The position numbers and the translations under genes were made by a program. The notes beneath the pieces were generated by a model, which worked only from the letters and a program-made list of their open reading frames with translations, was not told the DNA's origin and did not search any database. Shown here piece by piece: positions 1 to 10,055 of a stretch of DNA of 64,000 nucleotides. The stretch's first letter is position 1; every line of letters begins with the position of its first letter. The DNA comes from Sphingobacterium sp. JB170 (GTDB lineage: Bacteria > Bacteroidota > Bacteroidia > Sphingobacteriales > Sphingobacteriaceae), in NCBI RefSeq assembly GCF_900163865.1, contig NZ_FUKU01000026.1:1-64000 (forward strand), written 5' to 3'.

Positions 1-80
1 CAAATAATAGAACCTAAATCCAACTATTCAGACTACCTTAATCCTGCTGTTCAAATCCGTCCCTCCCTCGCGGAGTGGTG

Positions 81-113
81 CAAAGGTAACAAAACGTAAA
101 CCCTTTTTCCAAA
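81..113 (-). promoter_or_regulatory. Promoter reading out of the left edge
   Basis: On the minus strand TTTG (113-110) and TACCTTTG (88-81) are separated by 21 nt, matching the Bacteroidota -33/-7 pattern. Transcription would run leftwards out of the window, so the gene served is not visible. Confidence 0.5.
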
Positions 114-214
114 TCAAAAGCCAAACATTCTTTAGCAACAAACGCAAGAACCTGAAAACCTGAACAATATTTTTCTAAAAAACACGGGCTAAACAGGCGA
201 TATAGTGTCGATCT

Positions 215-532
215 TTACCGGTCCTGCTTAATATTAGGCAAAAACCCTGTGACCGCCCCTATCAAAGGAAGGAAAGCACACACCTGAAAAACATACGTTA
301 TACTCGTCTGATCTGCCAGCCAACCTAATATTGCAGACCCAATTCCGCCCATTCCAAAGGCAACGCCAAAAAATAAACCAGCGATTGTACCGACGCGACC
401 TGGAACCAGGTAGGTCGCATAGACCAAAATAGCAGAAAAAGCGGAGGATATAATAAAAACGAGAACATCAATATAAATTAGGTTCCCGTTTTTAATATGA
501 GCAATTCGGCGATAAGATGCAAAAATGTTCAA
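215..532 (-). pseudogene. Truncated MFS transporter, fosmidomycin-resistance (Fsr) type
   Basis: This 105-codon frame matches only the C-terminal quarter of Fsr-type major facilitator transporters of about 400 residues: 'SSAFSAILVYA', then 'LVPGRVG', the glycine-rich 'GLFFGVAFGMGGIG' and 'VCAFLPLIG'. About 80 residues look homologous. The first 20 or so, including a basic 'SYRRIAHIKNG' stretch, do not look like an MFS helix. Only 92 nt separate it from the end of ettA, so the missing 300 residues are not upstream and the gene has lost its 5' part. It is unlikely to make a working transporter. The loss probably came from a deletion or recombination at this edge; this is inference. Confidence 0.7.
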
Positions 533-580
533 ATATTTTATGTCTGCATCTTAACCGAATATTATCAGGCAATTAACATG

Positions 581-599
581 TCGTAGAATATCGCTACGA
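581..599. repeat. Small inverted repeat after ettA
   Basis: TCGTAG (581-586) and CTACGA (594-599) form a perfect 6-bp stem with a 7-nt loop, just downstream of the ettA stop on the minus strand. It has no U-tract, so terminator function is uncertain. Confidence 0.3.
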
Positions 600-624
600 A
601 TTTAAGTACGGCAACGCAACTCCG

Positions 625-2307
625 CTAGTTTATCAATTTTTTATATTTAATACGCTTAGGCGCGATATCTCCAAGACGTTTCTTTCGAGATTCCTCATAT
701 TCCGTATAATTACCCTCGAAAAAAGTAACCTGGGACTCTCCTTCAAAAGCCAAAATATGCGTACAAATACGATCTAAGAACCAACGATCGTGGGAAATGA
801 CAACCGCACAACCTCCGAAATTCTCCAGCCCTTCTTCAAGTGCTCGTAAAGTATTTACATCAATATCATTGGTTGGCTCATCTAATAAAAGAACATTCGA
901 AGCTTTTTTCAACGTGATGGCTAGATGTACCCTATTACGTTCCCCTCCAGAAAGGACAGCAACCTTTTTCTGTTGGTCAGCGCCATTGAAATTAAACTTA
1001 GAAACATATGCACGCGAATTAATATTTTTGTTTCCCAACAAAATATTATCATTTCCTTCGGTAATGTTTTCCCACACCGATTTATTAGGATCAAGATCAT
1101 CATGATTTTGATCAACATACCCTAATACCACTGTCTCTCCGACCTTAAAGGTCCCTGTATCCGGTTGCTCTTGTCCCGTGATTAGACGGAATAATGTCGT
1201 CTTACCTGCCCCATTTGGACCAATTATGCCAACGATACCTGCCGGAGGGAGTGCGAAACTTAGGTTTTCAAACAAAACTTTATCTCCATATCCCTTCGAA
1301 ATATTATCCGCCTCAATCACCACATTACCTAACCGTGGCCCGGGGGGGATAAATAACTCGAGCGAATCTTCACGTTCATTCGTTTCCTCAGAAGCCAATT
1401 TTTCGTAGTTATTTAACCTTGATTTTGATTTAGCATGTCGTGCTTTGGGGGCCATACGAACCCATTCGAGTTCGCGTTCCAAAGTTTTTTGTCGCTTAGT
1501 TTCTTGTTTCTCCTCCTGTGCCAATCTTTTGGCTTTTTGATCTAACCAAGAAGAATAGTTCCCTTTCCAAGGAATACCTTCCCCCCTATCCAGCTCAAGA
1601 ATCCATCCAGCAACATTGTCAAGAAAATAACGATCATGCGTTACCGCGATAACGGTCCCCTTATATAGTTTCAAATGTTGCTCTAACCAGTCAATAGATT
1701 CTGCATCTAAATGGTTTGTGGGTTCATCTAACAATAAAACATCCGGTTCCTGCAGTAGTAAACGACAAAGTGCCACTCGTCGACGTTCACCTCCTGACAA
1801 ATTGGCAATAACTGAATCTGGATCAGGACAACGTAATGCATCCATGGCGCGTTCCAATTTCGCATCCAATTCCCATGCATTTGTCGCATCAATTTTATCT
1901 TGTAATTCGCCCTGCCGCACAAGTAGTCTATCCATCTCATCTGGATTTTCATATACCTCAGGAAGTCCAAACTTTTCGTTAATCTCTTCGTACTCTTCTA
2001 ATATTGCTGTTATTTCGGAAACACCCTCTGCAACTATTTCTTTAACTGTTTTTACCGGATCTAAAAGTGGATCTTGTGCCAGAAAACCAACAGAATAGCC
2101 CGCAGAAAACACAACTTCGCCTTGATATGATTTATCTAATCCGCCAATTATCTTCAATAAGGAGGATTTCCCTGATCCATTCAACCCGATAACACCGATC
2201 TTCGCACCATAAAAGAAAGAGAGGTAAATATTCTTTAAAACTTGTTTCTGTGGCGGGTAAGTTTTACTTACTCCTGCCATTGAAAAAATTATCTTCTCAT
2301 CAGACAT
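625..2307 (-). CDS. ettA: Energy-dependent translational throttle protein EttA (ABC-F ATPase)
   Basis: Soluble ABC-F protein that binds the ribosomal E site and gates the first steps of elongation according to ATP/ADP. It has two ABC cassettes without membrane segments: Walker A 'GLNGSGKSS' and 'GPNGAGKTT', signatures 'SGGERRR' and 'SGGERNR', and Walker B 'LLLDEPTNHLD' and 'LLLDEPTNDID'. A basic, charged linker lies between them. The frame is open 15 codons further upstream, but the -7 box TATATTTG (2340-2333) lies inside that extension. The start is therefore placed at ATG 2307 (MSDEKIIF...), giving 560 residues, the normal EttA length. It is divergent from clpC. Confidence 0.95.
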   Translation of the reverse strand: MSDEKIIFSMAGVSKTYPPQKQVLKNIYLSFFYGAKIGVIGLNGSGKSSLLKIIGGLDKSYQGEVVFSAGYSVGFLAQDPLLDPVKTVKEIVAEGVSEITAILEEYEEINEKFGLPEVYENPDEMDRLLVRQGELQDKIDATNAWELDAKLERAMDALRCPDPDSVIANLSGGERRRVALCRLLLQEPDVLLLDEPTNHLDAESIDWLEQHLKLYKGTVIAVTHDRYFLDNVAGWILELDRGEGIPWKGNYSSWLDQKAKRLAQEEKQETKRQKTLERELEWVRMAPKARHAKSKSRLNNYEKLASEETNEREDSLELFIPPGPRLGNVVIEADNISKGYGDKVLFENLSFALPPAGIVGIIGPNGAGKTTLFRLITGQEQPDTGTFKVGETVVLGYVDQNHDDLDPNKSVWENITEGNDNILLGNKNINSRAYVSKFNFNGADQQKKVAVLSGGERNRVHLAITLKKASNVLLLDEPTNDIDVNTLRALEEGLENFGGCAVVISHDRWFLDRICTHILAFEGESQVTFFEGNYTEYEESRKKRLGDIAPKRIKYKKLIN

Positions 2308-2332
2308 AATTAGCGTTTTATTTTTTTTTGTA

Positions 2333-2340
2333 CAAATATA
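2333..2340 (-). promoter_or_regulatory. ettA -7 element
   Basis: TATATTTG on the minus strand, an exact TAnnTTTG match. It predicts a start of transcription near 2329 and a leader of about 22 nt to ATG 2307. No clear -33 box is seen. Confidence 0.6.
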
Positions 2341-2354
2341 GTCATTTTTCAATC

Positions 2355-2385
2355 GCGGGGACTGCCATTTTGGTACTTCCCCCGC
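2355..2385. repeat. GC-rich inverted repeat between ettA and clpC
   Basis: GCGGGG (2355-2360) pairs with CCCCGC (2380-2385), with a further short GCCA/TGGT pairing inside. It lies upstream of the ettA promoter in the divergent region. It is not a terminator for either gene and could be a protein-binding site; function unknown. Confidence 0.3.
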
Positions 2386-2555
2386 TGTGGCGTAATTGTT
2401 GATAAATTCTATCGCAGAATAACTATTGGTTTTATATTTTATTTTTTACATTTATAAAACAGTAGCTATACCTTCCCGCGAAGACTTATAATAATTACTT
2501 TGTCGTGGGAGGTAGTTTACAGGATCCATCATATATAAAGGAAAGGTATTAATAC

Positions 2556-5108
2556 ATGGAAGCAAAATTTTCACCACGCGTAAAGGATGTTATCTCCTAC
2601 AGCCGAGAAGAAGCACTCAGACTTCGTCACGATTACATCGGCACAGAGCATCTTTTGCTCGGGTTGATTCGTGAGGGAGATGGAGTCGCAATTAAAATAT
2701 TGAAAAATATTGGGGTTGACACAGCGGCCATTAGGCTCTCTGTAGAGGATGCTGTCAAAGGATCTTCGATGTCACGAGCTCCTATTGGCAACATGCCGTT
2801 AACGAAACAGGCAGAAAAAGTACTCAAAATAACATATTTAGAAGCTAAGATATTTAAGAGCGATATCATTGGTACTGAACATTTACTACTCGCTATACTA
2901 CGTGATGAAGAAAACATCGCGTCGCAAATATTACAAAATTTCAGTATTTCATATGATTTATTTAAGAGTGAAGTAGAACAAAACAAAACAACTATCAAAG
3001 ACGAAGCCCCTAACTCACCAGCGGGTGACGATGACTTTGCAGATGATGACCAACAGTTCTCCACTCCTAAGAAAGTTTCTGATATCAAATCAAAAACACC
3101 CGTTTTAGATAATTTCGGACGGGACTTAACCAAAGCAGCGGAGGATGGCAAACTAGATCCGATAGTTGGGCGGGAACGAGAAATTGAACGTGTCTCACAA
3201 ATTCTTTCGCGACGTAAGAAAAATAACCCAATACTAATTGGTGAGCCGGGAGTCGGGAAATCTGCGATTGCAGAAGGATTAGCACTACGAATTGTTCAAA
3301 GAAAAGTTTCCCGTGTTTTATTTAACAAACGTGTGGTAACACTTGATTTAGCCTCCCTTGTTGCAGGTACGAAGTACCGCGGCCAGTTCGAAGAGCGGAT
3401 GAAAGCTGTAATGAATGAGCTTGAAAAATCACCCGACGTAATATTATTCATTGATGAAATCCACACCATCGTAGGCGCAGGTGGAGCATCGGGCTCACTT
3501 GATGCGTCAAATATGTTTAAGCCTGCACTGGCGCGAGGTGAAATACAATGTATTGGTGCAACCACTTTGGACGAATACCGCCAGTATATTGAAAAAGATG
3601 GCGCTTTGGATAGACGTTTTCAGAAAGTTGTTATCGAGCCGGCATCGCATACAGAAACAATTGAAATATTAAATAGAATAAAAGACAAATACGAAGAGCA
3701 TCATAACGTCACCTATACAGACGAGGCAATCGAGGCATGTGTAGCATTGACAACGCGTTATATCACGGATCGTTTTTTACCTGATAAAGCTATCGACGCG
3801 TTAGATGAAGCTGGTTCACGTGTCCACCTTAACAACATTCACGTTCCACAATCCATAATTGAAATCGAAGAAAAAATCGAGGAAGTTAAGGTCGAGAAAA
3901 ATAAGGTTGTTAGGAGTCAAAAATACGAAGAGGCTGCAAAATTACGTGACACGGAAAAAAAACTTCTCGAACAATTAGAGCAAGAAAAATCTGCTTGGGA
4001 AGCCGAAACAAAATCTAAACGTTACGCGGTAACTGAAGATAGTGTCGCTGAAGTCGTTTCAATGATGACAGGAATTCCTGTTCAGCGTGTAAATCAGACA
4101 GACAGTCAGAAGTTGCTTAATATGGGTGAATTAGTAAAAGGACGAATCATTGGTCAAGATGATGCCGTACAAAAATTAGTTAAAGCCATTCAGCGTACAC
4201 GGGCAGGCTTAAAAGACCCAAAGAAACCTATTGGCTCATTTGTATTCCTTGGGCCTACTGGAGTTGGAAAAACTGAACTTGCAAAAGAATTAGCACGTTT
4301 TATGTTCGACTCTGAAGACGCATTGATTCAGATCGACATGAGCGAATATATGGAGAAATTTGCCATATCACGTTTAGTGGGCGCGCCTCCGGGATATGTC
4401 GGTTACGAAGAAGGTGGGCAATTGACGGAAAAAGTCCGTAGAAAACCCTACGCCGTCGTTTTACTAGACGAAATCGAAAAAGCACACCCAGATGTTTTCA
4501 ACTTGCTATTACAGGTATTAGATGAGGGCCAGTTGACAGATAGTTTGGGCCGAAAAGTAGATTTTCGTAATACAATAATCATAATGACGTCCAATATCGG
4601 AGCGCGTCAATTGAAAGAATTTGGACAAGGTGTTGGTTTCTCCACTACAGCAAAGGTAAACCAAGCCGACACGCATTCTCGGGGTGTTATTGAGACTGCG
4701 CTTAAGCGTGCATTTGCACCTGAATTCTTAAACCGTATCGATGATGTAATCGTATTCAATTCGTTGACCAAAGAGCACATTTTAAAAATCATTGATATCG
4801 AGCTGCAATATCTTTTCAACCGAATCCACGGATTAGGTTATCAAATATCATTGACGGAAAAGGCTAAAGCTTATATCGCCGAAAAAGGATACGACACAAA
4901 TTTTGGAGCACGTCCATTGAAACGTGCAATTCAAAAATACCTCGAAGATCCAATTGCAGAGGAAATCTTAAAAGGTGAAGTAAAAAATGGTTCGAAGCTG
5001 AATATCGATTTTAATGACGATAAAAAGGAAATCGAAGTTAGTGTTGAAAATCCTGAGATTCCGTTAGCACCAGATGTCGAAGAACCTGATACGAAAAAGA
5101 AAAAATAA
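2556..5108 (+). CDS. clpC: ATP-dependent Clp protease ATPase subunit ClpC
   Basis: Hsp100 unfoldase that feeds substrates to ClpP. At 850 residues it has the ClpC order: a Clp_N repeat domain (about 1-145), a linker rich in D and S, AAA+ D1 with Walker A 'GEPGVGKS' near residue 229 and Walker B '[10 protein letters not shown]', a UVR-type coiled segment ('[10 protein letters not shown]', about 450-480), then D2 with Walker A 'GPTGVGKT' near 566 and '[10 protein letters not shown]', and the small C-terminal domain. The UVR segment instead of a long ClpB middle domain argues for ClpC over ClpB. The tail is acidic then lysine-rich. It is monocistronic with its own terminator; clpP-clpX lie about 14 kb away. 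Confidence 0.96.
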   Translation: MEAKFSPRVKDVISYSREEALRLRHDYIGTEHLLLGLIREGDGVAIKILKNIGVDTAAIRLSVEDAVKGSSMSRAPIGNMPLTKQAEKVLKITYLEAKIFKSDIIGTEHLLLAILRDEENIASQILQNFSISYDLFKSEVEQNKTTIKDEAPNSPAGDDDFADDDQQFSTPKKVSDIKSKTPVLDNFGRDLTKAAEDGKLDPIVGREREIERVSQILSRRKKNNPILIGEPGVGKSAIAEGLALRIVQRKVSRVLFNKRVVTLDLASLVAGTKYRGQFEERMKAVMNELEKSPDVILFIDEIHTIVGAGGASGSLDASNMFKPALARGEIQCIGATTLDEYRQYIEKDGALDRRFQKVVIEPASHTETIEILNRIKDKYEEHHNVTYTDEAIEACVALTTRYITDRFLPDKAIDALDEAGSRVHLNNIHVPQSIIEIEEKIEEVKVEKNKVVRSQKYEEAAKLRDTEKKLLEQLEQEKSAWEAETKSKRYAVTEDSVAEVVSMMTGIPVQRVNQTDSQKLLNMGELVKGRIIGQDDAVQKLVKAIQRTRAGLKDPKKPIGSFVFLGPTGVGKTELAKELARFMFDSEDALIQIDMSEYMEKFAISRLVGAPPGYVGYEEGGQLTEKVRRKPYAVVLLDEIEKAHPDVFNLLLQVLDEGQLTDSLGRKVDFRNTIIIMTSNIGARQLKEFGQGVGFSTTAKVNQADTHSRGVIETALKRAFAPEFLNRIDDVIVFNSLTKEHILKIIDIELQYLFNRIHGLGYQISLTEKAKAYIAEKGYDTNFGARPLKRAIQKYLEDPIAEEILKGEVKNGSKLNIDFNDDKKEIEVSVENPEIPLAPDVEEPDTKKKK

Positions 5109-5125
5109 ATAAATAATCTTAATTT

Positions 5126-5154
5126 AAACACCAGTTAAATACTGGTGTTTTTTT
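5126..5154 (+). terminator. Intrinsic terminator of clpC
   Basis: AAACACCAGT (5126-5135), loop TAAAT, ACTGGTGTTT (5141-5150), then a T-run to 5154. Ten-base-pair stem, 18 nt after the clpC stop. Confidence 0.9.
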
Positions 5155-5247
5155 ATGGCTTGTTTTTTGCTGTTACACTTTAAACCATTAACATAATTTA
5201 ACGTCTTAATTGGGGTATCTACACATTGAAAATATAATAACAACATT

Positions 5248-5658
5248 ATGAAAAAAGTTCTCATTGCACTATTTATTGGAACCGCCACGTTGGCAACGAC
5301 GTTAAGTTGTACGAAGGAGTATGTCACGAACTATCTCCCCAGTCAAACTATAATATTCGAACGTCAAGCGTCGGATTGGGAAGGACAAGACAACCAAGCA
5401 CATTTGGTATTGCCAGTGCCCGAATTAACAGATTACTACATGCAGCAGGGCGTTGTTACTGTCGCTTACAGTTATGATAACGAAGGGACTTACCACGCTA
5501 TTGGAACAAAAGAAGGGGTTGCTTACAGCTACGAATATAGCGTTGGTTCAGTAACCATCACTGCACAAGACCCAATTCTTGGAGATGATATATTTGTGGA
5601 TGTACCATCACAGCTTTTCGTCAAAGTAACGCTTACCGATGCTGATTGGATAGAGTAG
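5248..5658 (+). CDS. Small lipoprotein of unknown function
   Basis: 136 residues beginning with a lipoprotein signal (MKKVLIALF..., hydrophobic core, lipobox 'TLSC', Cys 21). The mature part is a single beta-rich domain with no motif I recognise. It resembles the many short lipoproteins of Bacteroidota encoded as single genes. It is expected at the periplasmic face of a membrane. It stands alone between clpC and the convergent recN. Confidence 0.7.
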   Translation: MKKVLIALFIGTATLATTLSCTKEYVTNYLPSQTIIFERQASDWEGQDNQAHLVLPVPELTDYYMQQGVVTVAYSYDNEGTYHAIGTKEGVAYSYEYSVGSVTITAQDPILGDDIFVDVPSQLFVKVTLTDADWIE

Positions 5659-5672
5659 TAAACACCGTTCGA

Positions 5673-5718
5673 GAAATTAACTAGCGACAGTATCAATAAA
5701 CTTTCGCTAATTAATTTC
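5673..5718. terminator. Inverted repeat between convergent lipoprotein gene and recN
   Basis: A 15-nt arm (5673-5687) and its near-perfect complement (5704-5718, one mismatch) flank a 16-nt loop. The right arm includes the recN stop codon. There is no strong U-tract in either direction, so it may act as a bidirectional terminator or only stabilise the 3' ends. Confidence 0.45.
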
Positions 5719-7372
5719 TTATTAGATCCCTCGCATGTTTCAAAGCTGATTCTCCTGGATTTGCTCCGCTTAACATTTGAGCAATTTCTAGAACGCGTTC
5801 GCTTTTACCCAGAAGTGAAATATTTGACTTTGTTTTTTCTCCCTCATCTTGTTTATACACTTTAAAATGGGCGTTGCCTTTGGAAGCTATTTGTGGTAGA
5901 TGCGTTATAGCCATTACCTGCATACTATCGGCCAGTCGTTCCATTATTTCTCCAACCTTGAGCGCCACTTCTCCGGAAATACCTGTGTCAATTTCGTCAA
6001 ATATGATAGATGGTAGTGCGGAAGACTTTGCAACCAACGACTTTAAGGCTAGCATCACGCGCGAAAGCTCTCCTCCAGATGCCACCCGATGTATCGGTTG
6101 CATGGATTGCCCTTTGTTCGCTGAAAAAAGAAAATGTACCTCATCGCCTCCGTTGACTTTATATTTATCCACCGGCAACGCAGCTAAGTCGATCTGCAAT
6201 TGTGCATTTGACATTCCAACCTGCGCCAACACACCATGAACATGGCTACATATAGCGTCTAGGACCGCAGCACGAGCATCATGTAACACCTGTCCATCTG
6301 CAATTAGTTGATTATAACACTCGCTCAACTCGCGTTCGAGCTTTTCAATACGTTCCTCTTGGCTGGTTACCAACTGAAGCTTTTGGTCAAGACGATCATG
6401 AATTTCCAATAATTCGAAAACTGTGTCGACACGATGCTTTTTTTGTAATCCGTAAATTACGCTCAATCTATCATTCACATATTGTAGCCGATTTTCGTCT
6501 GTGGTTACTGTCTGCTCCAGTTCTGCTATCTCTGCTGAAATATCTTTTACCTCAATCAAAGCACTGTTTAATCGCTCGGAAAGTGGCACGACAGAGGTTA
6601 AATACCTATCAATAGATTGCAATCGATTAACTGCATTCTTGAGTAAAACATGTACAGAGCGTTCATCGTCCTCGAGTAAGAGGCTTGCATCAAACAGACC
6701 TCTCTTTATCTCCTCTGCATTTTCAAGCTGACTTATCTCAGCCTCTAATAACTCCTGTTCGTCCACACTTAATGCCGCCTCGAAGAGTTCGTTGAACTGA
6801 AATTGATTAAAATCCATTTCCGCATTCTCGAGTGAAATTTGCGACTTTAATTGCTCGAGTGTCGTCTTTGATTTTTTAAACGTTGCGTGGCTCTTTCGGA
6901 AATTCGATAAAAGCGTATCGTTTTTCGCAACACTATCAATAACCATCAATTGGAATTTCTCGGTATTTAACTGTAAAGTTGCATGCTGAGAATGAATATC
7001 AAATAGTTGCTCGCCGAGTAATCTTAAAATACTTAACGTAACGGGTGAATCATTAACAAATGCGCGCGATTTTCCATCTACAGTAATTTCCCTCCGGATA
7101 ATTGTTGCATTTTCATACTCCAGGTCGTTCTCATTAAAAAAATCTATTAGACAATAAGCGGCAATATTAAATTGTCCTTCAATTACACACTTTTTTGTAC
7201 TATCAAAAAATTGCATGCCATCAACTCGATTACCCAAAATCAAGCCTAGTGCCCCCATAATAATAGACTTTCCGGCGCCTGTTTCACCTGTAATAATATT
7301 TAGTCCTTGGTCGAAGGGAATATCAAGGTGCTCGATTAATGCATAATTCTTTATAAACAGTCTTGTAAGCAT
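5711..7372 (-). CDS. recN: DNA repair protein RecN
   Basis: SMC-like ATPase acting early in double-strand-break repair. It has the expected 553 residues: an N-terminal half-ATPase with Walker A 'GETGAGKS' (residues 29-36), a long charged coiled-coil middle (about 150-370), then the C-terminal half with signature 'SGGELSRVML', Walker B 'IIFDEIDTGISG' and the 'AITHLPQIA' His-loop. A possible -7 box TATCTTTG lies on the minus strand at 7501-7494, leaving about a 118-nt leader. It is convergent with the lipoprotein gene. Confidence 0.95.
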   Translation of the reverse strand: MLTRLFIKNYALIEHLDIPFDQGLNIITGETGAGKSIIMGALGLILGNRVDGMQFFDSTKKCVIEGQFNIAAYCLIDFFNENDLEYENATIIRREITVDGKSRAFVNDSPVTLSILRLLGEQLFDIHSQHATLQLNTEKFQLMVIDSVAKNDTLLSNFRKSHATFKKSKTTLEQLKSQISLENAEMDFNQFQFNELFEAALSVDEQELLEAEISQLENAEEIKRGLFDASLLLEDDERSVHVLLKNAVNRLQSIDRYLTSVVPLSERLNSALIEVKDISAEIAELEQTVTTDENRLQYVNDRLSVIYGLQKKHRVDTVFELLEIHDRLDQKLQLVTSQEERIEKLERELSECYNQLIADGQVLHDARAAVLDAICSHVHGVLAQVGMSNAQLQIDLAALPVDKYKVNGGDEVHFLFSANKGQSMQPIHRVASGGELSRVMLALKSLVAKSSALPSIIFDEIDTGISGEVALKVGEIMERLADSMQVMAITHLPQIASKGNAHFKVYKQDEGEKTKSNISLLGKSERVLEIAQMLSGANPGESALKHARDLIRN

Positions 7373-7557
7373 ATAGTACTAATTATTGCAATTTTTCTAA
7401 AATTTATTCTATTTTCGGATATATTTTTGCGACACGCTCTAAATACATTCCAAGCAAAATTTGAATAGATGGTTTTATTACTCATATACTCATCCAAAGA
7501 TAATTATTTCAACGAGGTTGCGGAAATTCGGTCGATGAGAATATCAAAATAAAACAA

Positions 7558-7565
7558 TATTTTTG
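7558..7565 (+). promoter_or_regulatory. -7 element of the SprT-like gene
   Basis: TATTTTTG, exact TAnnTTTG. Its last base is only 6 nt before ATG 7572, so the mRNA would have a leader of about 0-3 nt. Confidence 0.55.
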
Positions 7566-7571
7566 TACTCT

Positions 7572-8222
7572 ATGCCGAACTTATCAAATACATTAAGTAG
7601 CTATATACCCCAAGGAGCAGCGCCTATTATTGCAAAATGGATACAAGACTCGGGATGTCAATTCCACATCTCAAAACCTCGTGTCACAAAGCTTGGTGAC
7701 TACCGTGCTCCATTCAAAGGGGGGCCACATAGAATATCAGTGAACCATGACCTCAACCCCTATGCCTTCTTGGTGACAACGATACATGAGTTTGCACACC
7801 TAAGAACCTGGCTTCAACATAAAAGTTGCGTTAAGCCACATGGCGAGGAGTGGAAAAATAATTTTAAAGATTTAATTATGCCTTTTCTATCTCTAAATAT
7901 ATTCCCGCAAGATGTCTTAAAAGCTATTATCCAGTATATGAATAACCCAGCCGCTTCAAGTTGTACAGATATTAATCTCTATCAAGCTTTAAGAAGCTAC
8001 GACAAAAAAAGCACAAACACTTTAACCATCGAAGCGCTCGATGAAAATTCACATTTCTACCTTAAAGGCGGTCGTATATTTCAAAAAGGAAAAAAACTAC
8101 GAAAACGATTCTTATGCACAGAAATTTCAACGGGTAAGGAGTATCTTTTCTCCCCGATCGCCGAAGTTTACCCTATACAGATCGAACCTATCCAAAGCAA
8201 TGAGACGGAGCGTGCGAGTTAA
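7572..8222 (+). CDS. SprT-like zinc metalloprotease domain protein
   Basis: 216 residues with an HExxH zinc motif 'HEFAH' (His72-His76) in the SprT-like context: a preceding 'IHEFAHLRTW' helix and a following 'HGEEWKNNF' segment, where the conserved His supplies the third ligand in this family. Members resemble the protease core of SPRTN/SprT. The C-terminal third carries the beta-hairpin-like 'FLKGGRIFQKGKKLRKRF' type segment common to bacterial members. The frame is open from a TTG at 7563, but that overlaps the -7 box, so ATG 7572 is preferred. Substrate unknown. Confidence 0.8.
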   Translation: MPNLSNTLSSYIPQGAAPIIAKWIQDSGCQFHISKPRVTKLGDYRAPFKGGPHRISVNHDLNPYAFLVTTIHEFAHLRTWLQHKSCVKPHGEEWKNNFKDLIMPFLSLNIFPQDVLKAIIQYMNNPAASSCTDINLYQALRSYDKKSTNTLTIEALDENSHFYLKGGRIFQKGKKLRKRFLCTEISTGKEYLFSPIAEVYPIQIEPIQSNETERAS

Positions 8223-8273
8223 CGGCCTACGTCAAGAAAATGCGTTAAAATAGACCAGTTACAAAATTACTTG

Positions 8274-8281
8274 TATTTTTG
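8274..8281 (+). promoter_or_regulatory. -7 element of the M28 peptidase gene
   Basis: TATTTTTG, exact TAnnTTTG, 22 nt before ATG 8304. It lies inside the frame extension that begins at 8271, which argues against that upstream start. Confidence 0.6.
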
Positions 8282-8303
8282 TTGCTTTAAGCAAAGTATC
8301 TAC

Positions 8304-9965
8304 ATGAAAAAAACATTACTACTGACGACGGGAATTGTAACCTTATTAGCTTCGTGCCAGTTTAAAGGAAACGACAAATATGACGCTGATTCGATAGATT
8401 CAAACGCATTTGAAGCTATCGAAGAAGCAAGTTTAGTGAAAAATATAACGGCACTATCTTCCGACGAATTTCTTGGAAGAAAACCGTTCACTAAAGGAGA
8501 TACCCTCACGGTAAATTATATTGAAAATGAATTTAAATCGCTGGCATTATCGCCAGGAAACGGCGATTCTTATTTTCAAGAGGTTCCAATGGTCTCCATT
8601 AAATCTACCCCCAATGAGAGCAAATTAACTTTTTCCGGCAAATCTAGCACATTTTCAATTAATTACCTTGATGATTATGTCATTGGGAGCAAACGCCTAC
8701 AAGAAGATATTGCAGTCGAGGATTCCGAACTAGTTTTTGTAGGTTTTGGAATCGTTGCTCCCGAATTTGAATGGAACGACTATAAAGACCTAGATGTTAA
8801 AGGGAAGACAGTTGTTGCCATGGTGAGTGATCCAGGAAAATACAATAATAATTTATTTAAAGCCGATACGATGACCTACTACGGGCGTTGGACCTACAAA
8901 TTCGAAGAAGCCGCCCGTCAAGGTGCTGCAGGTGTGATTCTGATCCATGATACCGATGCGGCTAGTTACGCATGGAACGTCGTACGATCAGGTTGGACAG
9001 GGCCGCAGCTAAATTTAGAAAGCCAAACGGACCAAACCAAAACAACAGAATTCGAGGGATGGATTACCGCACAAACAACGGACAAGCTTTTCGCGCTCGC
9101 GGGTAAATCGACATCGCTTATTGACAAAGCAAAAAAGCCCGGTTTCAAAGCCATACCTTTGGATGTTAAGGTATCAGTTAACTTAACAAATGAAATTATA
9201 AAATCAAGTTCGAATAATGTTATTGCGACGCTAAAAGGCTCTAAGCGACCTGAAGAAGTTATTATCTACACCGCACACTGGGATCACCTTGGCGTTGGCG
9301 AGGCTGTTGATGGTGATTCAATATATAATGGTGCGATTGATAATGCTGCGGGGATTTCAGCGTTGTTCGAAATTGCAAAAGCTTTTAAAGCGGCTAAAGT
9401 TCAGCCTGAACGTTCGATTGCATTTTTAGCTGTTACGTCCGAAGAAGAAGGATTACTCGGTTCTAGTTACTATACGGAACATCCTATCTATCCGCTTGCA
9501 AAAACCGTCGCGAACTTAAATATGGATGCATTCAGTCCTTTAGGGGAAACCAGCGATGTGTCCATTGTTGGAATCGGACAAACCGAAATCGAAGATTATG
9601 TTGAAAGATCTGCCACAAAACTGGGCCGTGCGGTAAAAGGTGAAAGCAACCCCTCTTCGGGAGGGTTCTTCCGTTCGGATCATTTTAACTTTGTGAAAGT
9701 TGGAGTTCCAGGACTTTTCATGGGAAGTGGAACGGAACTTTTGTCAACCGACACAGTAACAAATAAAATACGCAAAGAAGCTTTAGTAGGCCGCTATCAC
9801 AGCGTTCACGATGAAGTAGACGAAAACTGGAACTTTGCAGGTATTATAGCTGACATCCGTCTGTTTTTCGATATTGGTTATACGATGAGCATGGAAAAAA
9901 CGTTTCCGAATTTCAAGCCTAAATCGGAATTTAAAGAAATTAGTGATAACAGACTATCAAAATAG
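8304..9965 (+). CDS. M28 family zinc aminopeptidase, lipoprotein, with PA domain
   Basis: 553 residues from ATG 8304. A lipoprotein signal ends in lipobox 'LLASC' (Cys18). A protease-associated (PA) insert lies in the first half (about 110-290, including 'GKTVVAMVSDPG' and 'QGAAGVILIHD'). The M28 catalytic part carries the co-catalytic zinc motifs in order: 'TAHWDHLG', 'GAIDNAAG', 'TSEEEGLLGS', 'LNMDAF', and 'YHSVHDEVD'. It is expected to release N-terminal residues from peptides at the cell envelope. The start follows from the signal peptide and the -7 box at 8274-8281. It may be followed by the next gene's own promoter directly after the stop. Confidence 0.9.
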   Translation: MKKTLLLTTGIVTLLASCQFKGNDKYDADSIDSNAFEAIEEASLVKNITALSSDEFLGRKPFTKGDTLTVNYIENEFKSLALSPGNGDSYFQEVPMVSIKSTPNESKLTFSGKSSTFSINYLDDYVIGSKRLQEDIAVEDSELVFVGFGIVAPEFEWNDYKDLDVKGKTVVAMVSDPGKYNNNLFKADTMTYYGRWTYKFEEAARQGAAGVILIHDTDAASYAWNVVRSGWTGPQLNLESQTDQTKTTEFEGWITAQTTDKLFALAGKSTSLIDKAKKPGFKAIPLDVKVSVNLTNEIIKSSSNNVIATLKGSKRPEEVIIYTAHWDHLGVGEAVDGDSIYNGAIDNAAGISALFEIAKAFKAAKVQPERSIAFLAVTSEEEGLLGSSYYTEHPIYPLAKTVANLNMDAFSPLGETSDVSIVGIGQTEIEDYVERSATKLGRAVKGESNPSSGGFFRSDHFNFVKVGVPGLFMGSGTELLSTDTVTNKIRKEALVGRYHSVHDEVDENWNFAGIIADIRLFFDIGYTMSMEKTFPNFKPKSEFKEISDNRLSK

Positions 9966-9973
9966 TACCTTTG
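9966..9973 (+). promoter_or_regulatory. -7 element upstream of the 10056 gene
   Basis: TACCTTTG, exact TAnnTTTG, beginning on the base after the M28 peptidase stop codon. It predicts a leader of about 80 nt to ATG 10056. Confidence 0.5.
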
Positions 9974-10055
9974 CTCTGTTACTGCCTATGCGAGCTACAG
10001 AAACAACATAGGGAAGTTATAATAAAATTAGGAGAGTCTCTAAAAAATTAAAATT

